From Microbacterium azadirachtae (lineage in GTDB: Bacteria > Actinomycetota > Actinomycetes > Actinomycetales > Microbacteriaceae), in the NCBI RefSeq assembly GCF_000956545.1, contig NZ_JYIT01000076.1, positions 1 through 64,000 of the forward strand: a stretch of DNA of 64,000 bases. The letters run 5' to 3'. Each line of letters starts with the position of its first letter. Position 1 is the stretch's first letter. The notes beneath the pieces were generated by a model. The model was not told the origin of the DNA and did not search any database. It was given only the letters and a program-made list of their open reading frames with translations. The position numbers and the translations under genes were made by a program. Below, piece by piece: positions 53,355 through 63,144 of this stretch.

Positions 53355-55478
53355 TCAGCCCTCGGGGAACTCCGCTCCGGTGAGTCGCAGCAGCGGGCGG
53401 GCCTTGACGGCGGTCTCGGCGTACTCGTCGTCCGGGTCGGAGAGCGAGACGATCGCGCCCCCCACGCCGTAGTCGACGTCCTCGCCCTGCTGGATCATGG
53501 TGCGGATCACGACGCTGAGGTCGACCGATCCGTCGAACGAGAAGTACCCGAGCGCGCCGCTGTAGAACCCGCGCGCCCCGCCCTCGAGGCGGTCCAGGAT
53601 GGCCATCGTCCGCAGCTTCGGCGCACCGGTCATCGATCCGGGCGGGAACGCGGCGCGCACGCACGCGACCGGCGTGGCGGCGAGCGTCGATCGCACCGTG
53701 CTGACCAGCTGATGCACGGTCGCATAGCTCTCCACCCGGAACAGGCCGTCGACGTGCACGGATCCGAGCTCGGCGGTGTGGCCGAGATCGTGCCGCACCA
53801 GGTCGACGATCATGAGGTTCTCGGCGCGGTCTTTCTCCGCGGCGGCGAGCTCCGCACGGATCCGCTCGTCCTCCTCCTCGTCGGCACCGCGCGGGCGCGT
53901 GCCCTTGATCGGGCTGGACTCGACCGCGCCGTCCGCCGTGATGCGCACGAACCGCTCGGGCGAGGTGCTCAGCACGCTCACGCCGGCGATGCGCAGGAAC
54001 GCGGCGAACGGGGCCGGGTTCTGCCGGCGCAGCGCGAGGTAGGCGGCGAGTGGATCGCCGACGCCATCGCCGCCGACGCCGTGCAGCAGGTTCGTGAGGC
54101 AGGCCTCGTACGTCTCGCCCGCCGCGATCTCCTCCTGCGCGGCGGCGATGAGCGCGAGATAGCGCTCGCGCGAGTGCCGCGCGGTGAGCACCGGCACCGC
54201 GGCGCGATCGTGCGCACGGTGCTCCGGGGCGGGGCGGTCGTCCAGCGCCTCGATCCGGGCGGCGACGCGATCGATCCATCCGGCGTCGTCCCGCGCGAGG
54301 AGATGGATCCGGTCCTCCTGATGGTCCACCACCAGCGCCCGGTCGAGCCGCACGAGCAGGGCGTCGGGAGTCGCGGCGCGGCGGTCGTGCGGGGAGCCGC
54401 ACTCGGCCCGCAGCTCATAGCCGAGCGCGCCGACCCAGCCCAGCGCGAAGGGCACGTCGCCCGCCTCGACCACGGATGCCGAGAGCTCCGCGTCCAGCCA
54501 GTCGAAGAAGCCCGACCGCACCTCGCGCACGCGCCCGCCCTCGGTGAGCGTCACCGTGCCCTCCCGCACGTCCGCGACGGCCGTGGGCAGATCGTCGCCG
54601 CCGCCCAGGATCGAGTAGCGCGCACGGTCGTCGCCGCGGCGGTTGCCGTCGAGCCACACCGCCTGCGCCGCGTCGCCGAACAGCTCCGTGAACAGCGTCT
54701 CCGTGTCGACCGCGGAGGTCAGCGTGCGTCGCAGGATCGCGCGCGGGGACGGTCCGCAGGGGCGCGTCTCCGGAGTCTGCACGTCGACCGTCCCGGCTGC
54801 ACGCCCGCGCTCGACGAGTCCGTCGCGCACGAGCGCGACGAAGTTCGCCATCATGCGCGTGCCGTCGTGGGTGCCGATCGACTCGGGGTGGAACTGCACT
54901 CCCCACAGCGGAAGCTCGCGATGACGGATCCCCATGATGACGCCGTCGTCCGCGCGCGCCGTGACGACCAGCTCGTCCGGCACGTCGTCGATGAGCAGGG
55001 AGTGATAGCGGATGACCTCCACCGGCGAGGGCAGCCCCTCGAACGGTCCCGTGCCGTCGTGGAAGACCGGCGACGGCCGGCCGTGCCGGGGCTCCGGGGC
55101 GCGGCGCACCGCAGCGCCGTACGCATGGCCCAGCCCCTGGTGACCGAGGCACACGCCCAGCAGGGGGATGCGCCGCTCCGCCGCGATCCGGATGGCGTCG
55201 GCGCAGATCCCGAAGTCCGCGGGCACACGCGGGTCGCCGGGTCCCGGCGACAGCACGACGGCGTCGAAGCCGTCCAGCACGGACGGGCTCCAGCCCGCCC
55301 AGTCGTTGTGCACGACCACGGGCGCCCGTCCCGCCGTGGCGGCGATCTGGTGCACCAGGTTGTACGTGAACGAGTCGTAGTTGTCGATCAGCAGGATGCG
55401 CGGCGAGGGTGCGAGCGCGTCCGGGATCCGCGCGCCGACGGCCCCCGCCTCCCGGCTGTCCGAGCCCACCGCAGGCAT
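53355..55478 (-). CDS. pabB: Fused aminodeoxychorismate synthase (PabA-PabB)
   Basis: 707 residues. The N-terminal ~200 are a class I glutamine amidotransferase: ILLIDNYDSFTYNLVHQI, VVLSPGPGDP, nucleophile Cys in LLGVCLGHQGLGH, and FHPES. The C-terminal ~430 are a chorismate-binding domain with PIKGTRPRG (PabB signature with Lys), DLVRHDLG, PPGSMTGAPK and YGVGGAIV. It makes 4-amino-4-deoxychorismate for p-aminobenzoate and folate. Anthranilate synthase is less likely given PIKGT. It starts 4 nt after ygfZ. Confidence 0.92.
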   Translation of the reverse strand: MPAVGSDSREAGAVGARIPDALAPSPRILLIDNYDSFTYNLVHQIAATAGRAPVVVHNDWAGWSPSVLDGFDAVVLSPGPGDPRVPADFGICADAIRIAAERRIPLLGVCLGHQGLGHAYGAAVRRAPEPRHGRPSPVFHDGTGPFEGLPSPVEVIRYHSLLIDDVPDELVVTARADDGVIMGIRHRELPLWGVQFHPESIGTHDGTRMMANFVALVRDGLVERGRAAGTVDVQTPETRPCGPSPRAILRRTLTSAVDTETLFTELFGDAAQAVWLDGNRRGDDRARYSILGGGDDLPTAVADVREGTVTLTEGGRVREVRSGFFDWLDAELSASVVEAGDVPFALGWVGALGYELRAECGSPHDRRAATPDALLVRLDRALVVDHQEDRIHLLARDDAGWIDRVAARIEALDDRPAPEHRAHDRAAVPVLTARHSRERYLALIAAAQEEIAAGETYEACLTNLLHGVGGDGVGDPLAAYLALRRQNPAPFAAFLRIAGVSVLSTSPERFVRITADGAVESSPIKGTRPRGADEEEDERIRAELAAAEKDRAENLMIVDLVRHDLGHTAELGSVHVDGLFRVESYATVHQLVSTVRSTLAATPVACVRAAFPPGSMTGAPKLRTMAILDRLEGGARGFYSGALGYFSFDGSVDLSVVIRTMIQQGEDVDYGVGGAIVSLSDPDDEYAETAVKARPLLRLTGAEFPEG

Positions 55479-55482
55479 CGGC

Positions 55483-56616
55483 TCAGAGCGCGTCGCGCGG
55501 GTCCGGCGCGGACGGCCGGCGCGACAGTCGCGTCAGTCGCGGCACGTCGGCGGTCGCTCCGGCGTCGGCGGGGACGATGATCTCCTGCGCAGCCGCGACG
55601 TCGCCGTCCGGGGTGCGCACGACGAGGTCCCCCACGGGGGCGCGCCGGGACAGGATGGCGAGCGCGATGGGCCCGAGCTCATGATGGCGCGCCGCGGACG
55701 TGATGTGCCCGACCTCGTCCTCGGCGGTCCCGTCCGCGCTGCGCGCGACGACCGCCGCGCCCGATGCGGGCAGCACGCTCTCGCTGCCGTCCAAGTGCAG
55801 CGCCACGATGCGGCGGGGCGGGTGCCCGAGGTTGTGCACCTTCGCGACGGTCTCCTGGCCGCGGTAGCAGCCCTTGTTCAGGTGCACCGCGGTGCGGATC
55901 CAGTCGGTCTCGTGCGGCAGCGAGCGCTCGTCGACCTCGGCGGCCCAGCGCGGGCGCCAGGCGGCGATGCGCAGCGCTTCCGCGGCGAGCGCACCGGCCC
56001 AGACGACCGAGGCGTCCGCGGCGAGCGCGGCGGCCGCGTCGGCATCGAGCACGACGGTGCGCCAGTGATAATCCGTGCCGGGGTGCTCGCCCTCGTGGTA
56101 CTGATGTCCGCCCGGCTGGACGGCCGGCCAGGGGTCGGTCCAGACGACCGGTACGCCCTGCGGGGCGTGCGCCGCGCGCTCCGCCCGCTGCTCCGCGGCA
56201 CCGCCGGCGAAGAAGCCGGCGACGGCGAGCTCCGGGCGCACCGCGACGGTCACGTCGGCGCGGAAGACCATGCGCTTCAGCCAGGCCGCCAGAGGTTCGG
56301 CGTCTGCAGCGTCGGCGATGAGCCAGGTCGAGGCGCCGTCGTCGAAGACCGCGGCGACGTGCTCGACGCGCCCCTGCGGATCCAGGACGAGCAGCTCGGT
56401 GCTGTCACCGGCGCGGAGCCGCGCGACGGACTGCGAGGTGATCGAGTCGAGCCACGTGAGGCGATCGGATCCAGTCAGCTCGATCACGGTGCGGTCGGCG
56501 AGGGGGGCGAGAGCGTCGCCGCCTTCGAGACCGCGCTGCTCCCGCACCGGGTCACCGAAGTGCGCGACCACGTCGCCGTCGAGGATCGCCCCGGGGAGAG
56601 GCGGGAAGCCGGTCAC
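55483..56616 (-). CDS. ygfZ: Folate-binding protein YgfZ/GcvT family
   Basis: 377 residues from a GTG 2 nt after the upstream stop, with AAGG ~8 nt before. The signature KGCYRGQETVAKVHNLG (KGCYxGQE) identifies YgfZ/IBA57, a folate-dependent factor for maturation or repair of certain Fe-S enzymes. GcvT-like fold with LTGSDRLTWLDSITSQ at the start. Neighbours (PabA-PabB downstream) fit the folate link. Confidence 0.9.
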   Translation of the reverse strand: MTGFPPLPGAILDGDVVAHFGDPVREQRGLEGGDALAPLADRTVIELTGSDRLTWLDSITSQSVARLRAGDSTELLVLDPQGRVEHVAAVFDDGASTWLIADAADAEPLAAWLKRMVFRADVTVAVRPELAVAGFFAGGAAEQRAERAAHAPQGVPVVWTDPWPAVQPGGHQYHEGEHPGTDYHWRTVVLDADAAAALAADASVVWAGALAAEALRIAAWRPRWAAEVDERSLPHETDWIRTAVHLNKGCYRGQETVAKVHNLGHPPRRIVALHLDGSESVLPASGAAVVARSADGTAEDEVGHITSAARHHELGPIALAILSRRAPVGDLVVRTPDGDVAAAQEIIVPADAGATADVPRLTRLSRRPSAPDPRDAL

Positions 56617-56618
56617 GA

Positions 56619-57239
56619 TCAGACCTTGGCCAGTCGCGCGGAGGCGTGCGAGCCCAGGTCCGCGCCGAGGGCCGCGATGTCCCAGGCCCACAGCAGGTGG
56701 CCGTCGACGAGGCCGTACATGCGGCTCGCGGCTCCGTACTCCTTGGCTCCGGCCGCACGGACGATCGCGTCGGTCGCGATGTCGATGCGCGGACCGTCGA
56801 TGCGTCCGAGGTAGAGCTCGAGCGTGCCGTCGGAATGGGCGATCGACACCTCGATCGGGAAGCCGCCCTCGGGCAGCCGCAAGGTCTCGACGTCGTCCAC
56901 GGTGCGGGCGGCGTCGCGCCCCTCACGCGGCGGCAGCAGCGCCGGCCCGGCGTCCTGCGCATCGGCAGGACGCGAGAGCCGCCAGAAGCCGGACTCGGCG
57001 ACGAGTGCGACGGGCTCGCCGCCCTCCGGAGTGAACGTCCCGGTGGCGGCGTAGTTCAGGAACGGCCCGCCGTCATGGCTGAAGCTCACGCGATGCGCGA
57101 ACTCGCCCTGGAACCGGTGGCCCTCGCCGCCGTCGGGGCCGGGCACCGCGTAGTCGATGACGCCGGTACCCTCCCAGACGCCGAGCAGCCACGAGAGCGG
57201 CACGATGTCGGCGGGCAGGTCAGAGGGAAGATCGAGCAT
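56619..57239 (-). CDS. FABP-like/nitrobindin family protein
   Basis: 206 residues, GGAAGG before the ATG. The lipocalin-like GxWxGxG motif (LLGVWEGTGVIDY) and ESGFWRLSRP, followed by YGAASRMYGLVDGHLLWAWD, mark the DUF1794/nitrobindin family. Members bind heme in a ten-strand beta barrel and react with NO or peroxynitrite; a His near the C-terminus usually binds the iron (HASARLAKV here has one). First gene of the ygfZ-pab operon. Confidence 0.88.
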   Translation of the reverse strand: MLDLPSDLPADIVPLSWLLGVWEGTGVIDYAVPGPDGGEGHRFQGEFAHRVSFSHDGGPFLNYAATGTFTPEGGEPVALVAESGFWRLSRPADAQDAGPALLPPREGRDAARTVDDVETLRLPEGGFPIEVSIAHSDGTLELYLGRIDGPRIDIATDAIVRAAGAKEYGAASRMYGLVDGHLLWAWDIAALGADLGSHASARLAKV

Positions 57240-57284
57240 GCGCAGCCTTCCGGATCAGCGGATGTGGGCTCGGCCGGAGACCGG

Positions 57285-57398
57285 TCAGCGCTGGCCGCGG
57301 AACAGGTTGACCAGCACGGCCCCCGCGCAGAAGGCGATCGCGAGCCCCGCCAGAGCCAGCAGGCCGACGAAGAAGAGTTCGAGCGCGACGATGTCCAT
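57285..57398 (-). CDS. 37-residue membrane protein
   Basis: A very short gene: starts MDIVALELFFVGLLALAGLA, is one membrane helix, and ends VNLFRGQR. Codon use is GC-rich at third positions as in its neighbours. TAGAGT at 57406-57411 lies 7 nt before the ATG, the leaderless layout, which supports expression. Short proteins of this outline are seen in related actinobacteria from memory; function unknown. Confidence 0.65.
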   Translation of the reverse strand: MDIVALELFFVGLLALAGLAIAFCAGAVLVNLFRGQR

Positions 57399-57445
57399 GT
57401 CACCTACTCTACTGCGGTCCGCGCGGTGTCCGGCGCGGGGCGGGC

Positions 57446-57754
57446 TCAGGCGCCGAACAGCGCCGCGATGCCGAATCCGGCCGACACGATCCCCATGACC
57501 AGGAGCGCGCCGAGGGATCCCGCCGACACGCGGAGGATGAACCCGCGGGTCTCGCCGCGGGAGAGCTGCACGGTGAACGACAGCAGCACGCAGAGACCGA
57601 ACCCGATCGCGTACCAGGTCATCATCAGCGCGGCCGGCGCGAAGATCCCGATCAGGATGGCGACGACGGCGGCGGCGGCCCAGGTGACGACGAGCCCCAC
57701 GAACGGGCTGCGCGGGGCGAGGACGGGATCGGCCATGCGCCCATTGTCACTCAT
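57446..57754 (-). CDS. Small integral membrane protein
   Basis: 102 residues, three membrane helices ([56 protein letters not shown]). No family recognised. An alternative start six codons downstream (MADPVLAPR) is equally possible. It is divergent from the GlnR-like regulator. Confidence 0.75.
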   Translation of the reverse strand: MSDNGRMADPVLAPRSPFVGLVVTWAAAAVVAILIGIFAPAALMMTWYAIGFGLCVLLSFTVQLSRGETRGFILRVSAGSLGALLVMGIVSAGFGIAALFGA

Positions 57755-57804
57755 CGGCGCTGTGCATGCGCTGCTGGGTAGAGTGTCAAGCGGAAAGGAT
57801 CCGC

Positions 57805-58497
57805 GTGGCGCAACTGCTCGTGCTGACGTCGCCGGGAGGCGAGGGGCCGGTTCTGCCCGCCCTGGAGCTGCTCGGCCATCGCGTCCGGGTGATCCCGGCG
57901 CAGCCCGCCGAACTGGTCACCGCGCCCGACGCGGACGCCGTGATCGTGGATGCGCGCACCGATCTGGTGGCGGCGAAGTCACTGTGCACCCTGATCCGCA
58001 CCACCGGGCTGCGCGGCCCCCTGTTGCTGGTCGTCACCGAGGGCGGCATGACCGCCGTGAACGGCGAATGGCGCATCGACGATGTGCTGCTGACCGGCGC
58101 CGGTCCCGCCGAGATCGACGCGCGGATCCGGCTCGCCCTGTCGCGCGAGGCGCCGGCGGCCGAGCCGGTGCGGGTGCAGACCTCCGGGCTGACGATCGAC
58201 GAGCAGTCCTACTCCGCCAAGCTGCGCGGCACTCCCCTGGATCTGACCTACAAGGAGTTCCAGCTGCTGCACTTCCTGGCGACGCATCCGTCCCGGGTCT
58301 TCACGCGCGAGCAGCTGCTCAGCGAGGTGTGGGGCTACGACTACTTCGGCGGCACCCGCACGGTCGACGTGCACGTGCGACGGCTGCGCGCGAAGCTCGG
58401 CGATCAGGAGCACATCATCGGCACCGTGCGCAACGTCGGCTACCGCTTCGCGGTCGACGAGGACGACACCCGGCCCGTCTCCCCCGGCACGCGCTGA
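57805..58497 (+). CDS. glnR: GlnR-like orphan OmpR-family regulator
   Basis: 230 residues from a GTG with AAAGGA 5 nt upstream. The N-terminal half is an atypical receiver: [20 protein letters not shown] keeps an Asp, but the acidic pair at the start and the Lys after the Asp are absent ([14 protein letters not shown]). The winged helix is standard ([30 protein letters not shown]). Sequence matches actinobacterial GlnR, the nitrogen regulator working without a cognate kinase. It precedes ppk. Confidence 0.75.
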   Translation: MAQLLVLTSPGGEGPVLPALELLGHRVRVIPAQPAELVTAPDADAVIVDARTDLVAAKSLCTLIRTTGLRGPLLLVVTEGGMTAVNGEWRIDDVLLTGAGPAEIDARIRLALSREAPAAEPVRVQTSGLTIDEQSYSAKLRGTPLDLTYKEFQLLHFLATHPSRVFTREQLLSEVWGYDYFGGTRTVDVHVRRLRAKLGDQEHIIGTVRNVGYRFAVDEDDTRPVSPGTR

Positions 58498-58551
58498 AGC
58501 GGACCCGGACCCGTTCACCTGCAGGCAACATCCTCCTGCAATGATGGGCCC

Positions 58552-60717
58552 ATGATCGATCCCGCACTGGCAGATTCCGGTCTCGGCGACGCCGAGGACG
58601 ACGACTTCGACGAGCTCGTCGCGCCGGACGACTCCCTGCTCCCGGAGAACCGCTACCTGGACCGCGAGCTGAGCTGGCTGGCGTTCAACCAGCGCGTGCT
58701 CGAGCTCGCCGAGGACGAGACCCTGCCCGTCCTCGAGCGCGCGAACTTCCTCGCGATCTTCGCCAGCAACCTCGACGAGTTCTTCATGGTGCGCGTCGCC
58801 GGTCTCAAGCGCCGCATCGTCACCGGGCTGGCCGTGCCGACCAACGTGGGCCGCGCGCCGGTCGAGGTGCTCGCCGACATCTCCGCCGAGGCGCACAAGC
58901 TGCAGCTGCGCCACGCCGCCGCCTGGACGGGGCTGGTCCGCCCCGCGCTGGCCGCCGAGGGCATCACGATCGTGGACTGGGACGACCTGGACGGCGAGGC
59001 CAAGGCCGAGCTGACCGACTACTTCCAGGCCAACGTCTTCCCGGTGCTGATGCCGCTCGCGGTCGACCCGGCCCACCCGTTCCCCTACATCTCGGGCCTG
59101 TCGCTGAACCTCGCGATCCGGATCCGCAACGCGCGCACCGGCCGCCAGGAGTTCGCCCGCCTCAAGGTGCCGCCGATGCTCCCGCGCTTCGTCGAGGTGC
59201 CCTCCGAGGACGGGCAGCTGCGCTTCATCCGGCTCGAGGAGCTCATCGCCAACCATCTCGACGACCTCTTCCCGGGAATGGAGGTGCTCGACCACCACGC
59301 CTTCCGGCTCACCCGGAACGAGGACGTCGAGATCGAGGAGGACGAGTCGGAGAACCTCATCCAGGCGCTCGAGGCCGAGCTGCTGCGTCGGCGCTTCGGT
59401 CCGCCGATCCGCCTCGAGATCACCGACGACATGGACGACGTGACGCTCGACCTGCTGATCAGCGAGCTCGACATCACGGATCAGGAGGTCTACCGGCTCC
59501 CCGGGCCGCTGGATCTGCGGGGCCTGTTCGGGCTGGGCCGGATCGACCGCCCCGACCTGCGCTACACCCCGCACGTGCCCACGACGGCGCTCGCGTTCAA
59601 GCCGGGCGCGAACGAGCGCATCGACATCTTCAAGGCGATCCGCAAGGCCGACGTGCTCGTGCACCACCCGTACGAGTCGTTCACGACGAGCGTCGTCGCG
59701 TTCCTCGAGCAGGCCGCGCGGGATCCGCACGTGCTGGCGATCAAGCAGACGCTGTACCGCACCTCGGGCGACAGCCCGATCGTGCAGGCTCTGATCGACG
59801 CCGCCGAGGCCGGCAAGCAGGTGCTCGCCCTCGTGGAGGTCAAGGCCCGCTTCGACGAGGCGAACAACATCGTCTGGGCACGCAAGCTCGAGAAGGCCGG
59901 CGTGCACGTCGTGTACGGCCTCGTCGGCCTCAAGACGCACTGCAAGCTGGTCAACGTCATCCGCGAGGAGGACGGGGTGCTGCGCAGCTACAGCCACATC
60001 GGCACGGGCAACTACAACCCGAAGACCAGCCGGATCTACGAGGACTTCGGCCTGTTCACGGCCGACCCGCAGGTCGGCAAGGACCTCACCCGTCTCTTCA
60101 ACGAGCTCAGCGGCTACGCGATCGAGAAGAAGTTCAAGCGCCTCCTCGTCGCCCCGCTGCACCTGCGCAAGGGGCTGCTCCGGCTCATCGAGAAGGAGCG
60201 CCAGAACGCGCTCGACGGCAAGCCGGCCCACATCCGCATCAAGGTCAACTCGATGGTCGACGAGCAGATCATCGACGCCCTGTACCGGGCGAGCGCCGCC
60301 GGCGTGCCGGTCGACGTCTGGGTGCGCGGCATCTGCAGCCTGCGCACCGACCTGCCCGGCGTCACCGACAACATCACCGTGCGCTCGATCCTCGGGCGCT
60401 ACCTCGAGCACTCGCGGATCTTCGCGTTCCACAACGAGGGCGACCCGCAGGTGTACATCGGCAGCGCCGACATGATGCACCGCAACCTCGACCGCCGCGT
60501 CGAGGCGCTCGTCCGCGTCACCGAGCCCGCCCACGTCGAGGAGCTCGTCGGCTTCTTCGACCTCGCGCTCTCCCCCGAGACCGCGTCGTGGCACCTCGGC
60601 AACGACGGCGAATGGACCAGGCACGCGTTCTCCGAGGTTGGCGCTCCGCTCGTGGACCTGCAGGATAGGACCATGTCGCAGATCCAGAAGCGTCGCAGGG
60701 CACGGGCGGTGCGATGA
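58552..60717 (+). CDS. ppk: Polyphosphate kinase 1
   Basis: 721 residues, the usual PPK1 length, with its four domains. N domain: [23 protein letters not shown]-binding domain; phospho-acceptor His in [19 protein letters not shown]; second conserved segment [19 protein letters not shown]. It makes and uses polyphosphate. A GTTCACCTGCA unit (58513-58523) lies 28 nt before the ATG, a possible RegX3 half-site. Its stop overlaps the start of the Nudix gene by 4 nt. Confidence 0.96.
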   Translation: MIDPALADSGLGDAEDDDFDELVAPDDSLLPENRYLDRELSWLAFNQRVLELAEDETLPVLERANFLAIFASNLDEFFMVRVAGLKRRIVTGLAVPTNVGRAPVEVLADISAEAHKLQLRHAAAWTGLVRPALAAEGITIVDWDDLDGEAKAELTDYFQANVFPVLMPLAVDPAHPFPYISGLSLNLAIRIRNARTGRQEFARLKVPPMLPRFVEVPSEDGQLRFIRLEELIANHLDDLFPGMEVLDHHAFRLTRNEDVEIEEDESENLIQALEAELLRRRFGPPIRLEITDDMDDVTLDLLISELDITDQEVYRLPGPLDLRGLFGLGRIDRPDLRYTPHVPTTALAFKPGANERIDIFKAIRKADVLVHHPYESFTTSVVAFLEQAARDPHVLAIKQTLYRTSGDSPIVQALIDAAEAGKQVLALVEVKARFDEANNIVWARKLEKAGVHVVYGLVGLKTHCKLVNVIREEDGVLRSYSHIGTGNYNPKTSRIYEDFGLFTADPQVGKDLTRLFNELSGYAIEKKFKRLLVAPLHLRKGLLRLIEKERQNALDGKPAHIRIKVNSMVDEQIIDALYRASAAGVPVDVWVRGICSLRTDLPGVTDNITVRSILGRYLEHSRIFAFHNEGDPQVYIGSADMMHRNLDRRVEALVRVTEPAHVEELVGFFDLALSPETASWHLGNDGEWTRHAFSEVGAPLVDLQDRTMSQIQKRRRARAVR

Positions 60718-61721
60718 CCCCCAGCCCCTCCGGACCTTCCACCGCCACCGCGGACACCACGGGGATCACGGTCGTCGCCGACCGCCCCGACCGTGCCGTG
60801 TACGCCGCCGGCGGGCTGGTCTGGCGCGTCGTCGAGGACAAGCTGCGGATCCTGCTGATCCACCGCACCAAGTACCGCGATGTGACGCTGCCCAAGGGCA
60901 AGGTGGATCCGGGCGAGATGCTCGCGGAGACGGCCGTGCGCGAGATCTTCGAGGAGACCGGCATCCGCGTCTCGCTGGGCGCTCCGGTCGGCGTCTCCCG
61001 CTACACGATGGCGAACCGCAAGCAGAAGGTCGTGCACTACTGGGCCGCGGAGGCCACCGACGAGGCCGTGCGCGCATCCGTGTTCGTGCCGAACCGCGAG
61101 ATCGCGGCCCTCGAGTGGGTGAGCCTGAAGAAGGCCCGGGCCCGCCTCAGCTACCCGGTCGACGTCGAGATCCTGGACGCGTTCGCCAAACTGGTCGATG
61201 ACGGGGCCCTGCGCACCTTCCCGATCGTCGTGCTGCGGCACGCGAAGGCGGCGAGCCGCGGCGTATGGCTCGGCACCGACGCGTCGCGGCCGCTCACCCC
61301 GCGCGGGCACGCCCAGTCGAAGGCGATCGTGGGGCCGCTGCGAGCCTTCGGCGTGCAGCGCATCGTCTCCAGCGACGCCCGGCGCTGCATCGAGACGGTG
61401 ATGCCGCTGTCGAAGGCGCTCAGCCAGAAGATCCGCAGGACGGAGCTCCTCAGCCAGGACGCCTGGGAGGAAGGGCGCTCGGATCCGCGCACGGTGATCG
61501 GCAAGCGGGTGCGCTCCGGCAGGCCCGCCGTGCTGTGCAGTCACGGGCCCGTGCTGCCCGACATCCTGCGCGAGATCGCCCTCGCCACGGGCACCATGCA
61601 CGGCTCCTACCTCGGCAGCGCCTCCGCGCTCGAGGTCGGCGCGTTCAGCGTCGTGCACCTCAGCGCGACGAATCCGGGGTCGGGGATCATCTCCATCGAG
61701 ACGCACCTGCCCAAGATCTGA
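60714..61721 (+). CDS. mutT1: Nudix hydrolase fused to histidine phosphatase (MutT1-like)
   Basis: 335 residues. The Nudix box [20 protein letters not shown] is complete with its Glu pair in the N-terminal half; the C-terminal half is a histidine phosphatase with [12 protein letters not shown] and [10 protein letters not shown]. The combination and its place after ppk match mycobacterial MutT1, which hydrolyses 8-oxo-GTP/dGTP and dinucleoside polyphosphates. The start overlaps the ppk stop (ATGA). Confidence 0.92.
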   Translation: MTPSPSGPSTATADTTGITVVADRPDRAVYAAGGLVWRVVEDKLRILLIHRTKYRDVTLPKGKVDPGEMLAETAVREIFEETGIRVSLGAPVGVSRYTMANRKQKVVHYWAAEATDEAVRASVFVPNREIAALEWVSLKKARARLSYPVDVEILDAFAKLVDDGALRTFPIVVLRHAKAASRGVWLGTDASRPLTPRGHAQSKAIVGPLRAFGVQRIVSSDARRCIETVMPLSKALSQKIRRTELLSQDAWEEGRSDPRTVIGKRVRSGRPAVLCSHGPVLPDILREIALATGTMHGSYLGSASALEVGAFSVVHLSATNPGSGIISIETHLPKI

Positions 61722-61743
61722 GCGGACCGGGGCGCAGATCGCC

Positions 61744-61798
61744 GTTCACCCTCCGTTTACCTTCGATCTTTGATCGCGTAACAGACGCCGCATATCGT
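61744..61798 (+). promoter_or_regulatory. PHO box and promoter of pstS
   Basis: Two adjacent 11-nt units, GTTCACCCTCC (61744-61754) and GTTTACCTTCG (61755-61765), are followed by -35 TTGATC (61770-61775), a 17-nt spacer and -10 TATCGT (61793-61798). The activator site sits directly upstream of the -35, as expected for RegX3/PhoP activation. Confidence 0.8.
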
Positions 61799-61849
61799 CT
61801 GGCGTGGCCCTGCACCGGGGCGTACTCGACACAGCGAAGGACTTACACA

Positions 61850-62977
61850 GTGAAGCTCAACCGCATCACCACGATCGGCGCAGCCGGCGTGCTCGCCGCC
61901 ATCGCGCTCGCGGGCTGCTCCTCCACGCCCAGCAGCACGAGCACCGAATCCTCCTCGGCCGCTCCGACCTCGACCGGCGTCACCTCCAAGGTCGACGCCT
62001 CGCTGACCGGCACGATCACCTCGGGCGGCTCCAGCGCGCAGGCGAACGCCCAGGCCGCGTGGACCGCCGCATACAACGCCCAGGCCAAGGGCGTCACCAT
62101 CAACTACGACAAGTCGCAGGGCTCGGGCGGTGGCGTCACCAACTTCCTCAGCGGCGCGTACGACTTCGCCGGATCCGACTCGCCGCTGAACGCGGACCAG
62201 ACCACGGCGTCGAAGGCGCTGTGCACCGAGGGCGGCATCAACATCCCCGTCTACCTCGACGGCGTCGCGATCGCGTTCAACATCCCCGGCGTGACCGACC
62301 TCAAGCTCAGCGGTGAGACGATCGCGAAGATCTTCGCGCTGCAGATCACCGACTGGTCCGACCCGGCCATCACCAAGGACAACGGCAAGGCGCTCCCCGC
62401 CGGCAAGATCACCACGGTCGCGCGCTCGGACGGCTCCGGCACCACGGCGAACTTCACCAACTACCTCGCCGCCACCCAGAAGAGCGTCTGGACCTTCCCC
62501 GCGGGCAAGGACTGGCCGGTCGAGGGCGACGTGTCCAAGCAGAAGGGCGGCTCGGGCGTCGTCCAGGCCATCGAGGCCGGCTCCGGCACGATCGGCTACG
62601 CGGACCACTCCGCGATCGGCAAGCTCCCCAGCGTCGCGATCCTGCAGGACGGCAAGGCCGTTCCGTTCAGCGCCGACGCCGTCTCGAAGACGTTCGAGGT
62701 CGCCGCGGTCGACGCCTCCAACGGCATCAAGGGCGACCTGTCGAAGAAGTTCGACTACTCGAAGCTGACCGCCGAGACCTACCCGATCCCGCTGGTCTCC
62801 TACGCGATCGCCTGCACCACCTTCAAGACCCCCGAGCAGGCCAAGCTCGTGAAGTCGTACATCGGCTTCATCGACAGCACGCTCGGCCAGCAGGTCGCCG
62901 TGAAGAACGCCGGTGCGGCGCCGCTCCCGGAGTCCGTCCTGAAGGCGGCCCAGGAGTCGCTCGCGACCATCAAGTAA
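61850..62977 (+). CDS. pstS: Phosphate-binding lipoprotein of the Pst transporter
   Basis: 375 residues from a GTG with AAGGA 8 nt upstream. Lipoprotein signal ending LAGCSS (Cys24), Ser/Thr-rich linker, then a PstS fold: phosphate contacts in QGSGGGVTNFLSG, FAGSDSPLN and ARSDGSGTTANFTNYL. It binds phosphate outside the membrane and hands it to PstCAB. Controlled by the PHO box upstream; pstC follows after a strong hairpin. Confidence 0.95.
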   Translation: MKLNRITTIGAAGVLAAIALAGCSSTPSSTSTESSSAAPTSTGVTSKVDASLTGTITSGGSSAQANAQAAWTAAYNAQAKGVTINYDKSQGSGGGVTNFLSGAYDFAGSDSPLNADQTTASKALCTEGGINIPVYLDGVAIAFNIPGVTDLKLSGETIAKIFALQITDWSDPAITKDNGKALPAGKITTVARSDGSGTTANFTNYLAATQKSVWTFPAGKDWPVEGDVSKQKGGSGVVQAIEAGSGTIGYADHSAIGKLPSVAILQDGKAVPFSADAVSKTFEVAAVDASNGIKGDLSKKFDYSKLTAETYPIPLVSYAIACTTFKTPEQAKLVKSYIGFIDSTLGQQVAVKNAGAAPLPESVLKAAQESLATIK

Positions 62978-62987
62978 CATCCTTCGG

Positions 62988-63024
62988 CCAGTCCGGATCG
63001 GCTCCCCGAGCCGATCCGGACTGG
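62988..63024 (+). terminator. Hairpin between pstS and pstC
   Basis: Perfect 17-bp arms ccagtccggatcggctc and gagccgatccggactgg with a ccc loop and no T-run. It probably lowers read-through or stabilises pstS mRNA, so that PstS is made in excess of the membrane parts. Confidence 0.75.
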
Positions 63025-63144
63025 GCAGGGCAGCCGACTCCGTCGGAGGCTCTGCCGAGTTCCCCGTGCTGGCCCGATACCTCTCCTGCCCACAGGCAGG
63101 GGCACAAAGAAAGACGTTGCACATGCGAGATCAAGAGTGGGACC

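Noticed and set aside
57979..60624. An 881-codon minus-strand open frame
   Set aside because: It is antisense to ppk, with skewed Val/Glu/Arg/Asp composition and no recognisable motif.
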